Source: Amycolatopsis sp. NBC_00345
Lineage (GTDB): Bacteria; Actinomycetota; Actinomycetes; Mycobacteriales; Pseudonocardiaceae
Direction of reading: 5' to 3'
NCBI RefSeq assembly: GCF_036116635.1
Contig: NZ_CP107995.1
Span: 6,014,001-6,078,000, forward strand
DNA length: 64,000 bases
The notes beneath the pieces were generated by a model. That model was not told the origin of the DNA. It did not search any database and saw nothing but the letters and a program-made list of their open reading frames with translations. Made by a program: the position numbers and the translations under genes. Of the stretch, positions 53,760-61,165 are shown in pieces. The stretch's first letter is position 1; every line of letters starts with the position of its first letter.

Positions 53760-55241
53760 TCAGCCGCGCACGGCCCGGCCCGGCAGCGCGTCCGGCACGA
53801 TTTCGCCGTCGCGGACGACCGGGACGCCGTTGACCAGGACGTGCGGGATGCCGAGCGAGGGCCGGGTGCCGTCCGCGTAGGACGCCTGATCGGTGACACG
53901 CTCGGGGTCGAACACCACGATGTCGGCGTCGGTCCCCCGGCGCAGGCGGCCTTTGCGCCGCATGGCGGGCACGGCCTCGTCCAGTACCTGTGCGGGCACG
54001 AGCGAGCAGCGCGCGATCGCCTCGGACAGCGTCAGCTTCCCCGTCTCGCGGTAGAGGCGGCGCAGGGCCCTGGCGAAGGTGCCCGCGCCGCGCGGGTGGC
54101 CGAGCGCGCCGGCGGGCAGCGGCCAGGTCAGCGGGTCCGGCCTCGCGCCGGTCCAGGTGAGCGGCATGGCGTCGCTGGCCACGGCGGCGTCCTCGAACAG
54201 CAGCGCGCGGTCCAGGTGCGCGCGGTCCGCCGGGTCGTCCTCGTCGAGGAAGTGCAGCACGGTGAGCGCGCCGGGGTCGGCGGCGCGGACCTCGGCCAGG
54301 CGGGCGGCGTCGGCGATCCGCTCGCCGGTGGCGACCAGTACCAGCGTGTCGGTGCGGATCCCTTGGCGCGCCAGGTTTTCCGGGGACAGGAAGGCCGCGC
54401 CGATCGCCGTGGAGCCGGCGCCGTACGGGTACGCCTCGGTGGTCACCATCGCGCCTTCGAGACGGCAGCGCTCCACCAGCCCCAGCACGCGGTCGATCTG
54501 CCGGGCCGAGGTGCTGTTCACGTGGCAGTAGTGCATGTGCGCGCCGGTCTGCCCCGCGACGCGGACGATCTCTTCGGCGCCGTCGATCGGCACGTCCGGA
54601 TCCGCTTCGACGAGCGGGCGCGCGTGCGTGTACGTCGGCAGCCCGGCCTGCGCGGCCAGCTCCGCGACGGCGAGGTACTCCGCGGGATCGAGGTGCGGCG
54701 CGTACCCGGCGAGCACGCCGATGCCCAGCGCCCCGGCGGCGAGGTCGGCCGACAGGTGCTCGAAGATCGCCGCCCGCTGCTTCGGCGACGCGTCCACCTG
54801 CCAGGCCGGGTTGCCCAGGTGCGTGATCACCGTGTTCGCGGGTCCGTCGAGCGGCGCGCCCGCGAGCACGGCCATGCGCGCGAGCGCCCACGACGTCGAG
54901 TAGCCGTAGTTCAGCGGACGGCCTTCCGCGGCCGCGCGCGCGTACGCGGAGACCACCGGCGTGATGCCCGCTTCCAGTTCAAGCGCGGTGGTGACGCCGT
55001 CGAGCGCCTGCAGCCGCTGCTCGGGAATGGCCTGGCCGTGGCTGTGCAGGTCGACGAACCCCGGGCAGACCACCAGCCCGGTCGCGTCGATCCGCTGCGC
55101 GCCCTCCAGCGGCGTCGCCGACACCGCGGCCACGGTGGCGCCGTCGATCCCGACATCCGCGACGGCGTCGAAACCGCTCTCCGGGTCGATGACGCGGCCG
55201 CCGCTGATCACGAGCGGGAAACTGTCCAGCGAAGTGGTCAC
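53760..55241 (-). CDS. D-aminoacylase / N-acyl-D-amino-acid deacylase-type amidohydrolase
   Basis: A zinc amidohydrolase of about 493 aa; the GTG at 55241 has GGAG 6 nt upstream. The N-terminal metal site is PGFVDLHSHGQ near residue 62, further ligand histidines lie in THARPL and MHYCHVNST, and the late Asp is in ASDAMPLTW. Beta-sandwich ends (LVISGGRVIDP at the start, DIVVFDPERVTD at the end) complete the fold. The family includes D-aminoacylases and related deacylases. It is monocistronic and convergent with the dehydrogenase operon. The substrate is unproven. Confidence 0.87.
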   Translation of the reverse strand: MTTSLDSFPLVISGGRVIDPESGFDAVADVGIDGATVAAVSATPLEGAQRIDATGLVVCPGFVDLHSHGQAIPEQRLQALDGVTTALELEAGITPVVSAYARAAAEGRPLNYGYSTSWALARMAVLAGAPLDGPANTVITHLGNPAWQVDASPKQRAAIFEHLSADLAAGALGIGVLAGYAPHLDPAEYLAVAELAAQAGLPTYTHARPLVEADPDVPIDGAEEIVRVAGQTGAHMHYCHVNSTSARQIDRVLGLVERCRLEGAMVTTEAYPYGAGSTAIGAAFLSPENLARQGIRTDTLVLVATGERIADAARLAEVRAADPGALTVLHFLDEDDPADRAHLDRALLFEDAAVASDAMPLTWTGARPDPLTWPLPAGALGHPRGAGTFARALRRLYRETGKLTLSEAIARCSLVPAQVLDEAVPAMRRKGRLRRGTDADIVVFDPERVTDQASYADGTRPSLGIPHVLVNGVPVVRDGEIVPDALPGRAVRG

Positions 55242-55369
55242 GATCGCTCCTGCGAAGGGGGCTCCGGCACGCACAACGTAAAGGTGATCACCCTGACCGG
55301 ACAAGGGAAAGTTTCGGCCCCGCCGGACCCGGGTAGCCGCCGCGTACGGACCACAGGAGGGATTCGACG

Positions 55370-55546
55370 ATGAACGACAAGATGGAGAACAAGGCCGAAG
55401 AGCTCAAGGGCCGCGCCAAGGAGGCCGTCGGCGACGCCACGGACAACGAGCAGTGGCAGGCCGAAGGCAAGGCTGAGCAGGGCAAGAGCAACCTCAAGCA
55501 AGCGGCCGAAAAGGTCAAGGACGCCATCAAGGGTGTCAAGGACTGA
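55370..55546 (+). CDS. CsbD-family stress protein
   Basis: A 58-aa, highly charged, all-helical protein (MNDKMENKAEELKGRAKEAV, then GDATDNEQWQAEGKAEQ) matching CsbD-like general stress proteins in length and pattern. AGGAGGG lies 7-8 nt before the ATG at 55370. It is monocistronic, with a strong terminator 15 bp after the stop. CsbD genes are usually under stress-sigma control; a matching promoter is not obvious in the 128 bp upstream, which are shared with the divergent amidohydrolase. Confidence 0.93.
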   Translation: MNDKMENKAEELKGRAKEAVGDATDNEQWQAEGKAEQGKSNLKQAAEKVKDAIKGVKD

Positions 55547-55561
55547 CCTCCCCCGATTCCC

Positions 55562-55597
55562 GGAGGCCCCGGGACCCGCGTGGGTTCCGGGGCTTCC
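55562..55597 (+). terminator. Terminator after the CsbD gene
   Basis: A long imperfect hairpin: GGAGGCCCCGGGACCC pairs with GGGTTCCGGGGCTTCC around a GCGT loop, directly after the CsbD stop. It also insulates the TetR promoter that follows. Confidence 0.85.
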
Positions 55598-55619
55598 GCC
55601 TGGTCTGACCCGGTAGCCC

Positions 55620-55660
55620 AAACTTGCGTGATGCGCACTCTTTGCGCGTCACGCAAGTTT
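55620..55660. promoter_or_regulatory. TetR operator, 17-bp inverted repeat
   Basis: Arms 55620-55636 and 55644-55660 (AAACTTGCGTGATGCGC and its complement) match at 16 of 17 positions with a 7-bp spacer. The right arm ends 17 bp before the ATG of the TetR gene. TACTGT at 55666-55671 could be its -10, so the operator covers the -35 region and autorepression is expected. A leaderless or near-leaderless transcript is likely because no ribosome site fits before the ATG. Confidence 0.8.
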
Positions 55661-55677
55661 GCGCGTACTGTGGTCCC

Positions 55678-56295
55678 ATGCCCGACCAACCGAGCCTGCG
55701 CGACCGCCGCCGCCAGGAGACCCGCACGCAGATCAGCCGGGCCGCCGTCCGGCTGACCGTGAAGCGCGGGCTGCGGCAGGTCACCATCGACGACATCGCG
55801 GCCGAGGCCGGCGTTTCGGCCCGGACGGTGAACAACTACTTCTCCGGCAAGGCCGAGGCCATCGCGTCCCTGCACCACGACCGTGTCCTCGGCATCGCGG
55901 AAAAGCTCCGCGCCCGTCCGGCCGAAGAACCACTTTGGACGGCCCTCACCGAGGCCGCGCTCGCCCGCTTCGCCGAGGACCTGGCCGGCGCGGACGAGCG
56001 GGTCCCGGATCCACAGTGGATCGATGGCACCCGGCTGATGCTGGCCGAACCCGCGCTGCAAGGTGAATTCCTCAAGGCCTACGCCGCCAGCGAAGGCACA
56101 TTGGCCGAGGCGGTCGCCGAGCGCACGGGCACCGACGCCCGCACCGACCTCTACCCCGCGCTGGTCGCCATCGCCGCCGGCGGCGCGATCCGCGCGACGA
56201 CGCAGCAGTGGGCTCGCGCGGACCCACCCGTGCTGTTCAGCGCCGTTCTGTGCGAGGCGTTCGACGCCGTCGCCGGTGGCCTCGCGCACCCCTGA
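55678..56295 (+). CDS. TetR-family regulator controlling the adjacent FAD monooxygenase
   Basis: A 205-aa protein. The HTH (residues 10-60) has TRTQISRAAVRLTVKRG, then DIAAEAGVSARTVNNYFSGKAEAI. The C-terminal domain is of the tetracyclin-repressor-like class found beside monooxygenase genes. The ATG at 55678 is preferred; an upstream ATG would place the operator inside the coding region. A 34-bp gap to the monooxygenase gene indicates co-transcription, so one operator likely controls both. Confidence 0.93.
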   Translation: MPDQPSLRDRRRQETRTQISRAAVRLTVKRGLRQVTIDDIAAEAGVSARTVNNYFSGKAEAIASLHHDRVLGIAEKLRARPAEEPLWTALTEAALARFAEDLAGADERVPDPQWIDGTRLMLAEPALQGEFLKAYAASEGTLAEAVAERTGTDARTDLYPALVAIAAGGAIRATTQQWARADPPVLFSAVLCEAFDAVAGGLAHP

Positions 56296-56329
56296 CTCCC
56301 CACCGATTCCGCCATTTCCGAGGAGAGCT

Positions 56330-57868
56330 ATGTCCACGATCGACGTCACCATCGCGGGCGGCGGCCCCAACGGGCTCATGCTCGCGTGCGAACTCAGCCT
56401 GGCCGGCGTCCGGCCGGTCGTCCTGGAGCGGCTGCCCGAGCGCTCGGGCGAGTCCCGCGCCAGCGGCCTGGTCGGCCAGGTCGTCCGGCTGCTGCACCGT
56501 CGCGGCCTGTACGAGCACCTCTCCGGCGCCAAGGTGCCGGCCCCGGCGCCGCGGTACGTCTTCGGTGCGTTCCCGCTGGACCTCGCGGACTTGCCCGACA
56601 ACCCGCTGTACATCCTGCCGCTGCCGCAACGCGAACTCGAACGCGCGCTGGAGGAGCGGGCGCTGGAACTCGGCGTGGAAATCCGCCGCGGGCACGAGGT
56701 CACCGGGCTCGACCCGGAGACCGGCGAGGTCGACGTCCGCGGCGCGAGAGGCGATTATCGGCTGCAGACACGATTCCTGGTCGGCGCGGACGGTGGCCGC
56801 AGCACGGTCCGCAAGCTCGCGGGCATCGGTTTCCCTGGTGTCACCCAAGAAAACCACGTGTCCCGCACCGCGTCCGTCACCCTCCCGGACTCCGTGCTCG
56901 ACCCGGCCACCGGCGGGCTGCGGCTCGACGGCGTGGGCGTGATCCGGCCGTTCACCCACTTCCGCACGGAGACGGGACTGTTCGTGTTCTCGCCGTTCGA
57001 CCCCGCGTGCCCCGGGGTCACGGTCAGCGAGCGCGATATGCCCGCCCCCGCCGACGACGTCCCGGTCACGCTCGACGAGGTGCGCGAGAGCATCCGCCGG
57101 GTGCTCGGCACCGACCTGCCGATCGGCCCGCCGGCCGGGCCGGGGCCGCACCAGCTGCGCCGCGTGAGCAGCAGGAACACCCGGCTGGCGGACACGTTCC
57201 GCGTCGGCCGGGTGCTGCTCGTCGGCGACGCCGCCCACGTGCACTCGGCGATCGGCGGGCCGGGCCTGAACCTCGGGCTCCAGGACGCCGCCAACCTGGC
57301 CTGGAAGCTCGCCGCCGAGGTGCACGGCTGGGCCCCGCCCGGTCTGCTGGACAGCTACGAGGCCGAGCGCCGCCCGGTCAGCCGCCGCGTCGTGATGCAC
57401 ACGCAGGCCCAGGGCGTGCTGACCGCGCCCGGCCCCGAGGTGACCGCGCTACGGGAACTGTTCGGCGAACTGCTGGGGCACCAGGACGTGGTGGCGCACC
57501 TGGCCGCCCTGATGGCGGGCTCGGACGTCCGTTACGGCGACGATCCCCACCCGCTCACCGGCCGCTGGGCCCCGGACCTGCAGACCGACGACCAGGACCG
57601 GCTGACCAAGGCGACGCACGCGGCCCGCCCGATCCTGCTGGACCTCACGGCCGACGCGGCACTGGCGACCGTCGCCGCCCCGTGGCAGGACCGCGTCGAC
57701 ACCATCACCACCACGGCCCCGGGCGAGGCGCCGTCCGCCCTGCTGATCCGGCCGGACGGCTACGTCGCCTGGGCGTCTTCGGACGAGCAGCCGGACCTCG
57801 CGGCGCTCCGCGAAGCCCTCGCCCGCTGGTTCGGCGCGCCGTCGGAGATCAGCTCCGCAGACGCGTAA
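56330..57868 (+). CDS. FAD-dependent aromatic monooxygenase (PheA/TfdB, Rox-like family)
   Basis: A 512-aa flavoprotein; the ATG has AGGAGAG just upstream. The FAD Rossmann motif is VTIAGGGPNGLMLACELSLAG at residue 6, the DG motif is in FLVGADGGRSTVRK near 150, and the second FAD motif is VLLVGDAAHVHSAIGGPGLN near 298 (Ser at the position of the usual Pro). The last 100 residues form the thioredoxin-like tail of this family. Relatives hydroxylate phenols, polyketides, rifamycins or tetracyclines. With a linked TetR regulator, an inducible detoxification or resistance role is plausible. The end overlaps the convergent methyltransferase by 20 bp. Confidence 0.92.
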   Translation: MSTIDVTIAGGGPNGLMLACELSLAGVRPVVLERLPERSGESRASGLVGQVVRLLHRRGLYEHLSGAKVPAPAPRYVFGAFPLDLADLPDNPLYILPLPQRELERALEERALELGVEIRRGHEVTGLDPETGEVDVRGARGDYRLQTRFLVGADGGRSTVRKLAGIGFPGVTQENHVSRTASVTLPDSVLDPATGGLRLDGVGVIRPFTHFRTETGLFVFSPFDPACPGVTVSERDMPAPADDVPVTLDEVRESIRRVLGTDLPIGPPAGPGPHQLRRVSSRNTRLADTFRVGRVLLVGDAAHVHSAIGGPGLNLGLQDAANLAWKLAAEVHGWAPPGLLDSYEAERRPVSRRVVMHTQAQGVLTAPGPEVTALRELFGELLGHQDVVAHLAALMAGSDVRYGDDPHPLTGRWAPDLQTDDQDRLTKATHAARPILLDLTADAALATVAAPWQDRVDTITTTAPGEAPSALLIRPDGYVAWASSDEQPDLAALREALARWFGAPSEISSADA

Positions 57869-58667
57869 CGGCGAGGCTCATCTTCGCGCCCGAAGGAAGG
57901 CGGCCGTCCTCGGTCAGCAGCTCCCGGGTCGAGGCCTCGAAGGCGGCGCGCAGCTCGGCCAGCTGCGCGTCGTCCAATGTGGACACCGGGTAGTAGGTGT
58001 CGCGGCACCGCTGCCAGACCTCGTCCGCCGGACCGCCGAGGTCGAGCACCAGCGTGTCCCACGAGACCGGCCCGAAACCGGCCGGCGCCAGCAGTTCGTC
58101 GAGGCCGTCACGGCGCCGGGTCCGGGGGTCGCCCGTCTGCGGCGCCTGCCGTTCCTTCGGCACCTTGTCGAACATCGGCCGGGCGAAGGAGAGGAACACC
58201 TCCGCCGCGTCCAACGGGCCCGCCCCGACGGCGACCGCGAAAGTGCCACCGGGCGCCAGCACCCGCGCGACCTCCGCGGCGATCGACGGCACGTCCGCCA
58301 TCAGCATCAACGCCATGTGCGACACCACGGCGTCGAACGAACCGTCCGCGAACGGCAACTCCTGCGCGCGGCCCTGGCGCAGGTCGGCGTCGGCGAGCGC
58401 GGGACGCCGCCGGCACGCCTCCAGCTCGCCGGACGAGAGGTCGATGCCCGCGAGCAGCTCGGCGCCGCGGCCGGCCAGCGTCTCCAGCAGCAGGCCGTCA
58501 CCACAGCCGAGGTCGAGCACCCGCCGCGCCCCGGCGACCCGGTCGGCCAGCACGTCGTAGCTCTTCCGGCCGTCACCGACGACGGGCCCGGACAGCGACA
58601 GCCCGGACTGGGCCTCCGGCCGCTGGTCGTGGAAGCGACGCAGGAAGTCCTCGGCGGATGCAGTCAT
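57849..58667 (-). CDS. SAM-dependent methyltransferase (class I)
   Basis: A 272-aa methyltransferase of the Methyltransf_11/25 type. The SAM motif I is RRVLDLGCGDGLLLE near residue 50, the acidic motif II is in LAGIDLSSGE near 73, and a motif like VLAPGGTFAVAVG lies near 140. The sequence begins AEDFLRRFHDQRPEAQSG, typical of actinobacterial orphan methyltransferases. The substrate is unknown. It is divergent from the sugar kinase by 33 bp and convergent with the monooxygenase. Confidence 0.9.
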   Translation of the reverse strand: MTASAEDFLRRFHDQRPEAQSGLSLSGPVVGDGRKSYDVLADRVAGARRVLDLGCGDGLLLETLAGRGAELLAGIDLSSGELEACRRRPALADADLRQGRAQELPFADGSFDAVVSHMALMLMADVPSIAAEVARVLAPGGTFAVAVGAGPLDAAEVFLSFARPMFDKVPKERQAPQTGDPRTRRRDGLDELLAPAGFGPVSWDTLVLDLGGPADEVWQRCRDTYYPVSTLDDAQLAELRAAFEASTRELLTEDGRLPSGAKMSLAVTRLRS

Positions 58668-58700
58668 CCTCCGAACCTAGCGCCTGGTAGATGTGGGGGT

Positions 58701-60143
58701 ATGGACAACGGCGAGGTCGTGCTGGGCATCGATGTCGGCACGACCGCGGTCAAGGTCGCGGCGTTCACGGCCGACGGGCGCCCGGCCGGCGCGCACTCGG
58801 TGGCGTACCCGATCGCCCGGCCCCGGCCGGGCTGGGCCGAGCAGGACCCGGAGGACTGGTGGCGCGGCTGCGTGACGGCGTTGCGGACCGTCCTTTCCGG
58901 ACTCCCGGCCGGGTCCGTCCGCGCGGCGGGCATCGTCAGCCAGGTCAATACCCACCTGCTCGCCGACGCCGATCTGAACCCGCTGACCCCGGCCGTGATC
59001 TGGCAGGACCAGCGGTGCGCCGGCGTCGCGCGGGAGCTCGACGCGAGGTTCACCGCCGAGGACAAGACACGCATCTGGGGCGGCCCGGTGGCGCTGGACG
59101 CGTCGTTCGCCGGTGCCCGCGCCGCGTGGTTCGCCCGCGAGGAGCCGGAGTTGTGGGCCAGGGCGCGCTGGCTGCTGAGCCCCAAGGACTTCATCGGCGC
59201 GCGGCTCACCGGCCGCGTCGCCACGGACAAGCTCTCCGGCGTCCGGATCGCGGGCGCGGACGGCTACCTGCCCGAGGCCGTCGCGCTCGTCGACGGCCTG
59301 GCCGAGCGGCTGCCGGAGCTCCTCGAACCCGAGACGCCGCTGGGCACCGCGCCGGAGCTGGGCGGCGCGCCCGTGGTGGTCGGCACCATGGACGCGTTCG
59401 GCTCGGTGTTCGGCACCCGCACCACCGAACCGGGCCGCGGCATGGTCTCGTGCGGCACCTCGCTGGTGGTCGCCGGCGCGTCACGACAGGGGACGACGGT
59501 GCGCGGGCTGGTCCGGTTCCCGCCGCGCGACGGGCTTTTCGTCCACGCCGGGCCCACGCAGGCAGCCGGCGACGCGGTGCGGTGGTGGGGCCGGGTCTCC
59601 GGCCAGAGCGTCGAAGGGGCGTTCGCGTCGGCCGCCGACGGCTCGCCGGGAGTGGTCTTCACGCCGTACCTGCAGGGCGAACGCGCGCCGCTGTGGGACG
59701 CCGACGTGCGCGGCAGTTTCCTCGGGCTCGGCTCGGGCACCAGCCGCGCGGACCTCTCGCGCGCGGTGCTGACCGGCGTCGCCTGCTCCGCCCGGCACGT
59801 GCTGGAGGCGGTGGACGAAGCGTGCGGCTCCCCGTTGCCGTCCCTCACCTTCTCCGGCGGCGGCGCGCGCAGTGACCTGTGGACGCAGCTGCACGCGGAC
59901 GTACTCGGCCGCCCGCTCGAACGGCTGCGGGTGCACGACAGCGGCGCGCTCGGCGCAGCCCTGCTGGGCGCTGTCGGCGCGGGCCTGTTCCCCGACGTGG
60001 AGACGGCGGCCGCCGCGACTGTCGCCGTCGAGCGCGTCTTCGAACCGGCTACGGACCTGACACCGTTGTACGAGGCGTACCGCGCTTCGTACAACGGCCT
60101 GGCGGAAGCCCACTCGCACCTCGCCACGTTCCGCGACGGCTGA
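58701..60143 (+). CDS. FGGY-family carbohydrate kinase, xylulokinase type
   Basis: A 480-aa sugar kinase. The N-terminal phosphate motif is GIDVGTTAVKVAAF at residue 9, followed by WAEQDPEDWW near 50, as in xylulokinases. The catalytic Asp is expected in the GTMDAFGSVFG block near 230. The C-terminal nucleotide-binding segment is LTFSGGGARSDLW near 380, then ALGAALLGAVGAG. It is monocistronic or co-transcribed with the hydrolase 12 bp downstream. The substrate may be a pentulose, but no isomerase or transporter gene is linked. Confidence 0.9.
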   Translation: MDNGEVVLGIDVGTTAVKVAAFTADGRPAGAHSVAYPIARPRPGWAEQDPEDWWRGCVTALRTVLSGLPAGSVRAAGIVSQVNTHLLADADLNPLTPAVIWQDQRCAGVARELDARFTAEDKTRIWGGPVALDASFAGARAAWFAREEPELWARARWLLSPKDFIGARLTGRVATDKLSGVRIAGADGYLPEAVALVDGLAERLPELLEPETPLGTAPELGGAPVVVGTMDAFGSVFGTRTTEPGRGMVSCGTSLVVAGASRQGTTVRGLVRFPPRDGLFVHAGPTQAAGDAVRWWGRVSGQSVEGAFASAADGSPGVVFTPYLQGERAPLWDADVRGSFLGLGSGTSRADLSRAVLTGVACSARHVLEAVDEACGSPLPSLTFSGGGARSDLWTQLHADVLGRPLERLRVHDSGALGAALLGAVGAGLFPDVETAAAATVAVERVFEPATDLTPLYEAYRASYNGLAEAHSHLATFRDG

Positions 60144-60155
60144 TGTAATGGCCGT

Positions 60156-60959
60156 ATGACGAGGACGATCCGCTACGGCGACGAGCCGAGCCAGTTCGTT
60201 GAGGTGCACGGCGCCGAGCCTGTGCGCGGCACAGCCTTCGTGCTGCACGGCGGTTTCTGGCGCGCCCGCCACGACCTGCACCAGCTCGACGACCTGTGCG
60301 CCGACCTCGTCGCGGCCGGCTGGCTCGCGGTGAACATCGAGTACCGCCGCACCGAAGGCGACGGCGGCGGCTGGCCACAGAGCCTCGACGACGTCCTCGC
60401 CGCGATCGCCGCCGTAACCGCGGCCACCGCGGCGGATACGACGCCGCCCGTCGACTCCGCGCAGCCAGCTGACTCCGCGCCGCCCGTCGACTCCGCGCAG
60501 CCGAGCGACTCCGCGCAACCGGGCGCCGCGGCTGGTGCGGCACTCCCGACCGTCGCGATCGGCCACTCCGCGGGTGGTCATCTGGCTCTGCTGGCCGCCG
60601 CGCGCGCGGGACTGTCGGCGGCCGTCGGGCTCGCGCCGCTCACGGACCTGCCGCGCAGCTCCGCCGAAGGGCTGGGCGAGGAGGCGACGGACGCCTTCCT
60701 CACCGCCCCCGACCCCGCGGCGTCCCCGCTGACCTGCCTCCCGCTGGGCCTGCCGCAACTGATCGTCCACGGCGACGCCGACGTCCGCGTGCCGGTGGCG
60801 CACAGCCGCGCCTACGTCGCCGCCGCGCGAGCCGCGGGCGATACGGTCGACTACCTCGAGCTGCCAGGCCTCAGCCACTTCCAGGTCACCGCCCCCGAGG
60901 GCGAGGCCTGGCAGCACGTCCGCACCTGGCTCAGTGGACTGAACGGCGAGTCCGGTTAG
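60156..60959 (+). CDS. Alpha/beta-hydrolase (esterase/formamidase type) with a repeat insert
   Basis: A 267-aa hydrolase: oxyanion motif LHGGFWRARHDL near residue 30, nucleophile IGHSAGGHLALL near 138, Asp in HGDADVRVP near 208 and His in GLSHFQVT near 237. It resembles kynurenine-formamidase-like esterases. Between the third strand and the nucleophile, residues 92-127, is an inserted proline/serine repeat (PPVDSAQPADSA, repeated about three times) that relatives normally lack. It is in frame and probably forms a surface loop. A terminator hairpin follows. Confidence 0.87.
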   Translation: MTRTIRYGDEPSQFVEVHGAEPVRGTAFVLHGGFWRARHDLHQLDDLCADLVAAGWLAVNIEYRRTEGDGGGWPQSLDDVLAAIAAVTAATAADTTPPVDSAQPADSAPPVDSAQPSDSAQPGAAAGAALPTVAIGHSAGGHLALLAAARAGLSAAVGLAPLTDLPRSSAEGLGEEATDAFLTAPDPAASPLTCLPLGLPQLIVHGDADVRVPVAHSRAYVAAARAAGDTVDYLELPGLSHFQVTAPEGEAWQHVRTWLSGLNGESG

Positions 60960-60982
60960 GACCGGCTGGTTCTGTTATGTGT

Positions 60983-61008
60983 CACTGACGACTGGCCTGT
61001 CGTCAGTG
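60983..61008 (+). terminator. Terminator after the hydrolase gene
   Basis: A perfect 10-bp stem CACTGACGAC/GTCGTCAGTG with a 6-nt loop starts 24 bp after the hydrolase stop. There is no strong T run, as is common in actinomycetes. Confidence 0.7.
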
Positions 61009-61114
61009 AACGCTTTCGGGGCGCTGGGCAGGCGGTCAGTCCGTCTACATCAGACTCCGAGGCTTGTCCGTACCGCGCGTACCGCGTCGGTCGAGCTGTG
61101 GTGGTGCGCCGACG

Positions 61115-61150
61115 AACCCGGCCCCGCTGCGGGCAGCAGCGGGGCCGGTT
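61115..61150 (-). terminator. Terminator after the fibronectin-repeat gene
   Basis: AACCCGGCCCCGCTGC pairs with GCAGCGGGGCCGGTT around a short loop, 16 bp beyond the minus-strand stop at 61166. Confidence 0.8.
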
Positions 61151-61165
61151 CACAGTGTCCGCCGG

